IMG/VR virus record: IMGVR_UViG_3300017971_000532
Location: 1 to 36,347 of that record
DNA length: 36,347 bases
Reading direction: 5' to 3' (one strand)
DNA from: a virus
The position numbers and the translations under genes were made by a program. This document shows, one piece after another, positions 32,840 through 36,347 of the stretch. The first letter of the stretch is position 1; each line of letters starts with the position of its first letter. The notes under the pieces are model-generated. The model searched no databases and had not been told where the DNA came from. It saw nothing but the letters and a program-made list of their open reading frames with translations.

Positions 32840-34939
32840 TCACACAACTGTCGCAATGCCACCAATGGAATATCCGGTGATCTTGCCTTCCTTGATATTC
32901 TTCCATAGCTTGCTGTCAGTGATGTGCGTGACCATTATCCATGATCCCTTCTTGACCTTTTTCCCGCCCAACTTGAATGACGTTGGTGCGATGTAGCTCT
33001 GATACAGCTCAACGCCAATATTCCCAAACAGTTTATGCTGGATACCCATCTTTGTTGACTTGTTGTATTTGGCCAGGAATTTGTGTGCTGCCTTTTCGAT
33101 TGCGTCTGGTTTGATTGTATCGTTATGGGCATCAACCTCATTCGGTTCCAGAACCACACCATAAACAAGTTGTTTCTCATCCGCAACTTTGGCAATTTCT
33201 ACTTCAAATTTCACCTCTGCCATGTATTTCTTCAACTCCTGCTCTTCGCTGGCAGGCTTGAAATTACACACGCCATCTTGGTTTTCTATCTGATACAACC
33301 CTTCCACTTTGCTGCCGGAGAATTCAACCAGCGTGGCATTGCCAGTTTGGCTGACCACTTTCACGGTGCCTTCATCGATCAATTCCACGTTGCTCTTGGC
33401 TCTTTTCGCCCAATTCATGAAATGGCTGGGTCTGATTTCTCCTGTAATTCCCATGGAATCCTTCTGAGATTCCTTGTGGATTGAGGCATTTTTGTGCGAA
33501 TTTGTCAGCGGATTTCCATCAAATTTGATGGAATTCAGTTCACTTCCTCCCATGTCCATCCTGATCCAATAGATGTCCGCATCATCATATGATTGTTTCT
33601 GCACAACAAAACGTGGTTCTTTGTGCTTTTCAACAATTGAAAGCTCATCTCGCTCACACGTTTTGTTGAAATCCACCTTCAGGTGTTTGGTACAAATTGC
33701 CCGATACAGGTTATTTTGCATGATAACAACATCATCATCATTCTTAGCTGTCCAGAATTTGTACTTTGCCGGAATTTGTCCCTTGATTGCCCAGGGAAGT
33801 GCCGACACGCCTTTTGGTGGGTGCTGGTTTTTCTCAATTGCGTCCTTGCTCAACACATACGGCACTTGATTCTGTGCTTCGATGATACTCCATTTGCCAT
33901 CATCACCCTGACTCAGCAAAATCCTTTTGGTCTCTGTTTTGCCATGGATGAACAATTCTGACATGCCTGGCAATTGCATACCATATTCAACAAGTCCATG
34001 ATCAAGGATGTGATACACGCCAGGATTGTTCTCATCACCTCCCACCGGAGGTGGTGTGCCTGCTTTCGGTTCCTTGGTTTTACCCTCGATGTCCAACCAC
34101 TGCTTAGGCACCAAATCCAACTCCACAGCAACTGGGATGAGCACAGCACTTTCATTGTCATTGTTCAGCGCATCGCTCAAATCTGTGGCGTGCTTTTTAG
34201 CGCTGTCGAGATTCTTCACGGCATCATCAACAGTTACAGGATCTGTCCTGCAACGCAATGCCAATTCGCCTTCAGTCTCAATCAACAGATCACGCTGCGC
34301 TGACTTGCCGCACCAATGGTTGTGGATTGTGAACCGCTTTCTGATGTCTTCACTTGGGAATGCAAACGGGTCAAAAGACACCTTTGTGATGTGCTCTACT
34401 TTGCCTGTCTCGTTTGAATCCGTGCCGCCTCCGGCATCCGCTGGTGTGTCCACATGGCTTGTATCAGGCTCATTCTTGGACACGTGGAAATTGTCGGATT
34501 CAAAGTCTGCGGAGATTTCATCAAGGCCATTCGGTGGCACCGGATGAGATATCCCCTTGGCCTTCAATATGTCCACGATGATTGCATGCTGATTCATGAT
34601 ATCTTCGGTTGTATTGCCCTCATTTGGGTGCTCAGCCTTCTGGCTGTATTCCTTGTGCAACTGAAGGTGGATGGATTTCAGGGTATCCTCATCAACTTCC
34701 ATCAAGTCGATGGCTTTGGTTTTGGGCATCTTGGGTTTTTCTTCCTTGCTCTCATCTTTGACAGGTGGCATCTTGGGCTTTTCTTCCTTGGGCTTCACGC
34801 TGCTTCCACCAGGGAGTTTGGCAGGTTGCTTTTTCCCAGCATCCAAATCGCCTGACGTGATGGTCTTGACAACATGCTGGCCTTTCTCAGATGGCACAAT
34901 TGCTGTCCTTGGCATCCGTTTGCGTCGTTTTTGTGTCAT
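32840..34939 (-). CDS. XkdF-type prohead protease fused to two LigD phosphoesterase-like regions
   Basis: The product is 699 aa; its ATG overlaps the upstream stop (ATGA). The last ~115 residues are an XkdF/S78_2-type prohead protease: QLVYGVVLEPNEVDAHNDTI, a helix (IEKAAHKFLAKYN), IQHKLFG with the likely catalytic His, SYIAPTSF, KKGSWIMVTHITDSKLW, and IKEGKITGYSIGGIA. Such proteases cleave scaffold and capsid proteins. Residues ~1-90 are Lys/Pro-rich. Residues ~200-400 (FTIHNHWCGKSAQRDLLIE, LVEYGMQLPGMSELFIHGK, VPYVLSKDAIE, PPKGVSALP) and ~440-560 (RFVVQKQSYDDADIYWIRMD, ELIDEGTVKVV, FSGSKVEGLYQIEN) both resemble the LigD phosphoesterase fold. In the first, the His of the HYD-like motif is Gln; in the second no catalytic His is evident. 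The protease part is fairly sure; the LigD similarity is my reading. Confidence 0.75.
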   Translation of the reverse strand: MTQKRRKRMPRTAIVPSEKGQHVVKTITSGDLDAGKKQPAKLPGGSSVKPKEEKPKMPPVKDESKEEKPKMPKTKAIDLMEVDEDTLKSIHLQLHKEYSQKAEHPNEGNTTEDIMNQHAIIVDILKAKGISHPVPPNGLDEISADFESDNFHVSKNEPDTSHVDTPADAGGGTDSNETGKVEHITKVSFDPFAFPSEDIRKRFTIHNHWCGKSAQRDLLIETEGELALRCRTDPVTVDDAVKNLDSAKKHATDLSDALNNDNESAVLIPVAVELDLVPKQWLDIEGKTKEPKAGTPPPVGGDENNPGVYHILDHGLVEYGMQLPGMSELFIHGKTETKRILLSQGDDGKWSIIEAQNQVPYVLSKDAIEKNQHPPKGVSALPWAIKGQIPAKYKFWTAKNDDDVVIMQNNLYRAICTKHLKVDFNKTCERDELSIVEKHKEPRFVVQKQSYDDADIYWIRMDMGGSELNSIKFDGNPLTNSHKNASIHKESQKDSMGITGEIRPSHFMNWAKRAKSNVELIDEGTVKVVSQTGNATLVEFSGSKVEGLYQIENQDGVCNFKPASEEQELKKYMAEVKFEVEIAKVADEKQLVYGVVLEPNEVDAHNDTIKPDAIEKAAHKFLAKYNKSTKMGIQHKLFGNIGVELYQSYIAPTSFKLGGKKVKKGSWIMVTHITDSKLWKNIKEGKITGYSIGGIATVV

Positions 34940-36207
34940 TTTTTGCCTCCGGTCTTGCCACCCGGTTTCTTTGGCTTCTTGGGTATCTTAGGTGTTTGGA
35001 CCTTTTCTGGCAATTCTCTGGGTGGCACCTCTATGACTGGCGGTGCATTTGACGCTGTTGGTTTTTTGGATAGCAATGCACTTCCGAGTGTCAGCGCAAC
35101 ACCGCCGATATTCATCACAGGCTTGCCAACTGGCATGTCTTTCAATGGTGTGAATGAACCAGCTTCATCTGATACATCTGCTGTGCAACGACACAAAAAA
35201 TGGAATGGAGGCAGACTAAATCCAGCATCAGCCAGTTTCTGAGCATCCTTCATCCCAACAGCGCCTGCCTTGGGTGAGATTTGCTTCAACTCCTTGCCAT
35301 GCATCCACGGGTGTGCCTTTTTGACATCTGCTGGATTGCTGGCTGCAATCTCTGACTCCATGACTTTGATGCCGTGCTCAATTGTGAAGATTTTTCCATT
35401 CATGTGAGAACACACCTCGCAGGTGCGCTCATCCAGCGGATTGACAATCTCATACCTGGTGACACCCAGGTCAATGAAGCTCCGCATCTGGCCCTGAACA
35501 CGAGCAACAGTCACAGCATTGGCAACCACGCCTTTGAAATATTGTCTGGATGGGCCTGTGAATCCCTTTGGAACAACAACCTTGGTGCCTGTTTCACGCA
35601 GATGATGGCGCAGCTGCTCTGCGCCCCAACTTCTGCCTCTGCCTGTCTCGATGACACCTTTTGCCGCCTTCTTGATTGACGGTTTCACACCTTTCTTGTA
35701 GTAGTCACCAATCCAGAACACCTCTTTGGCTTTCATGGCACTCACTGCCGCCTCATCAGCCAAATCAAAGCTCGGTTTCATGGTAGCGTATTTCAATGGT
35801 GGCTTCTTGACAGCCTTCTTGACGGTCTTCAATTCTGGCATGTCATATTGAAGGCTGGATTTGATTTGACCTGTTGCTTTCTTCCACGCTGCTAGGCGTG
35901 CCAAATAGTAAGCACGTTCAATCTCATCGAGGTATCTTTCAACAACATCATCAGCCCAATGATTCAGGATTGCATCAGCAACATTCATCACCTTTTCCAA
36001 GGTGGAAGTGCCCAGCAACATTGGAATCATCTTGTTGACGGCATCCCTGAGAGCATCATCCCATGCGTCATTCATCAAATCTCTTGCCCGCTTCTCAGCC
36101 CTGGCAATTTGAGACACTTCTGACACATTGATGGTCTTGGCGATAATTGTCTCAACCGCCACCAACCCATCATATGCTCTCAACGTGGCTGCTGTCGCCA
36201 AACTCAC
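34936..36207 (-). CDS. Head morphogenesis protein (SPP1 gp7 / Mu F-like)
   Basis: The product is 423 aa. The start is GTG, overlapping the upstream stop as GTGA. The family signature is clear: NPLDERTCEVCSHMNGKIF (Cys263 and Cys266), and near residue 335 PPFHFLCRC (Cys339 and Cys341). Together these form the conserved Cys/His set of the minor head protein family. The N-terminal ~130 residues are helical. The C-terminus is a Lys/Pro/Gly tail (PKIPKKPKKPGGKTGGKK). Family members enter the capsid, associate with the portal and are thought to help DNA packaging or delivery. The position right after the presumed portal is the usual one. Confidence 0.85.
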   Translation of the reverse strand: MSLATAATLRAYDGLVAVETIIAKTINVSEVSQIARAEKRARDLMNDAWDDALRDAVNKMIPMLLGTSTLEKVMNVADAILNHWADDVVERYLDEIERAYYLARLAAWKKATGQIKSSLQYDMPELKTVKKAVKKPPLKYATMKPSFDLADEAAVSAMKAKEVFWIGDYYKKGVKPSIKKAAKGVIETGRGRSWGAEQLRHHLRETGTKVVVPKGFTGPSRQYFKGVVANAVTVARVQGQMRSFIDLGVTRYEIVNPLDERTCEVCSHMNGKIFTIEHGIKVMESEIAASNPADVKKAHPWMHGKELKQISPKAGAVGMKDAQKLADAGFSLPPFHFLCRCTADVSDEAGSFTPLKDMPVGKPVMNIGGVALTLGSALLSKKPTASNAPPVIEVPPRELPEKVQTPKIPKKPKKPGGKTGGKK

Positions 36208-36347
36208 TCTTCACCTTCCCCCTCTGTTCCACCCGCAAACACCTCTTCACGCCACTTTTTCTCCAGCATGTTCTTCAGGCTCATCAATCTGTCAATGGTG
36301 TCATCGGTGAACATCGGGGCATCTGATTCTGAACCGGTGAGTTGTTC
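36204..36347 (-). CDS. C-terminal end of upstream head protein, probably portal
   Basis: The frame is open from the window edge to the TGA at 36206-36204, giving 47 residues. They include a helical stretch (TIDRLMSLKNMLEKKWREE) and an acidic Gly/Glu-rich end (GGTEGEGEE). The stop overlaps the GTG start of the gp7-like gene. Portal is inferred from gene order alone, since portal genes usually come directly before gp7-like genes; the visible part has no diagnostic motif. Confidence 0.5.
   Translation of the reverse strand, partial: EQLTGSESDAPMFTDDTIDRLMSLKNMLEKKWREEVFAGGTEGEGEE

Noticed and set aside
32793-32906. N-terminal extension of the scaffold-like protein to 32906
   Set aside because: It would overlap the protease gene by 67 bases, has no ribosome site, and adds residues unlike the motif that normally opens this protein type.
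1-36347. CRISPR arrays, tRNA genes, insertion sequences, attachment sites
   Set aside because: I saw no spaced identical repeats, cloverleaf-like sequence, transposase or integrase. The only mobile gene visible is the GIY-YIG endonuclease.

Overview
This window is the virion-structure and assembly region of a tailed bacteriophage (or a prophage) with a contractile tail. Every supported gene is on the minus strand, so the region is transcribed from high to low coordinates. Genes are packed with gaps of 0-60 bases, or overlap at their stop/start (ATGA, GTGA, TGATG), usually behind clear GGAGG-type ribosome sites. The myovirus assignment rests on a tail sheath protein, a tail tube protein, a tape measure, and a baseplate with hub, spike, gp25-like and J-like wedge proteins. 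I see no integrase, host gene, tRNA or CRISPR array, so the host and lifestyle cannot be read from this window.

In order of transcription, the head block (36347 to about 29900) starts with the C-terminal end of what is probably the portal. It continues with an SPP1 gp7/Mu F-like head morphogenesis protein and a 699-aa XkdF-type prohead protease. That protease carries two regions that I read as LigD phosphoesterase-like. Next come an acidic scaffold-like protein with a probable internal start, and the HK97-fold major capsid protein. A 14-bp perfect hairpin and a TATAAT promoter candidate follow the capsid gene. From about 30650 to 22000 lie accessory head and neck genes: several small proteins with lysine-rich tails, a large unknown virion protein, a fibre-like protein, a permuted NlpC/P60-like enzyme with a membrane segment, an XkdF-associated protein, an inserted GIY-YIG homing endonuclease, and head-tail connector proteins.

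The tail block (about 21640 to 13000) encodes a tail-completion protein, an unknown neck-region protein, sheath, a 70-aa protein, tube, a tail assembly chaperone and the tape measure. The chaperone is made in two forms through what looks like a programmed -1 frameshift: a T-TTT-TTC slippery site followed by a perfect 12-bp stem-loop. The baseplate block (13035 to 1) encodes a LysM-like hub protein, a gpD/gp27-like hub, a gpV/gp5-like spike, a striking proline-rich protein built of 36-residue repeats, a small baseplate protein, gp25-like and J-like wedge proteins, and a 638-aa unknown. It ends with a three-domain LamG-like protein, a four-domain Ig-like protein, and a tail protein I (gpI) cut by the window edge.

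The observations most worth follow-up are the frameshift cassette, the LigD-like regions fused to a capsid protease, the internal start and abrupt codon-use change in the scaffold gene, the shared FW-containing C-terminal tail of two head proteins, and the proline-rich baseplate repeat protein.
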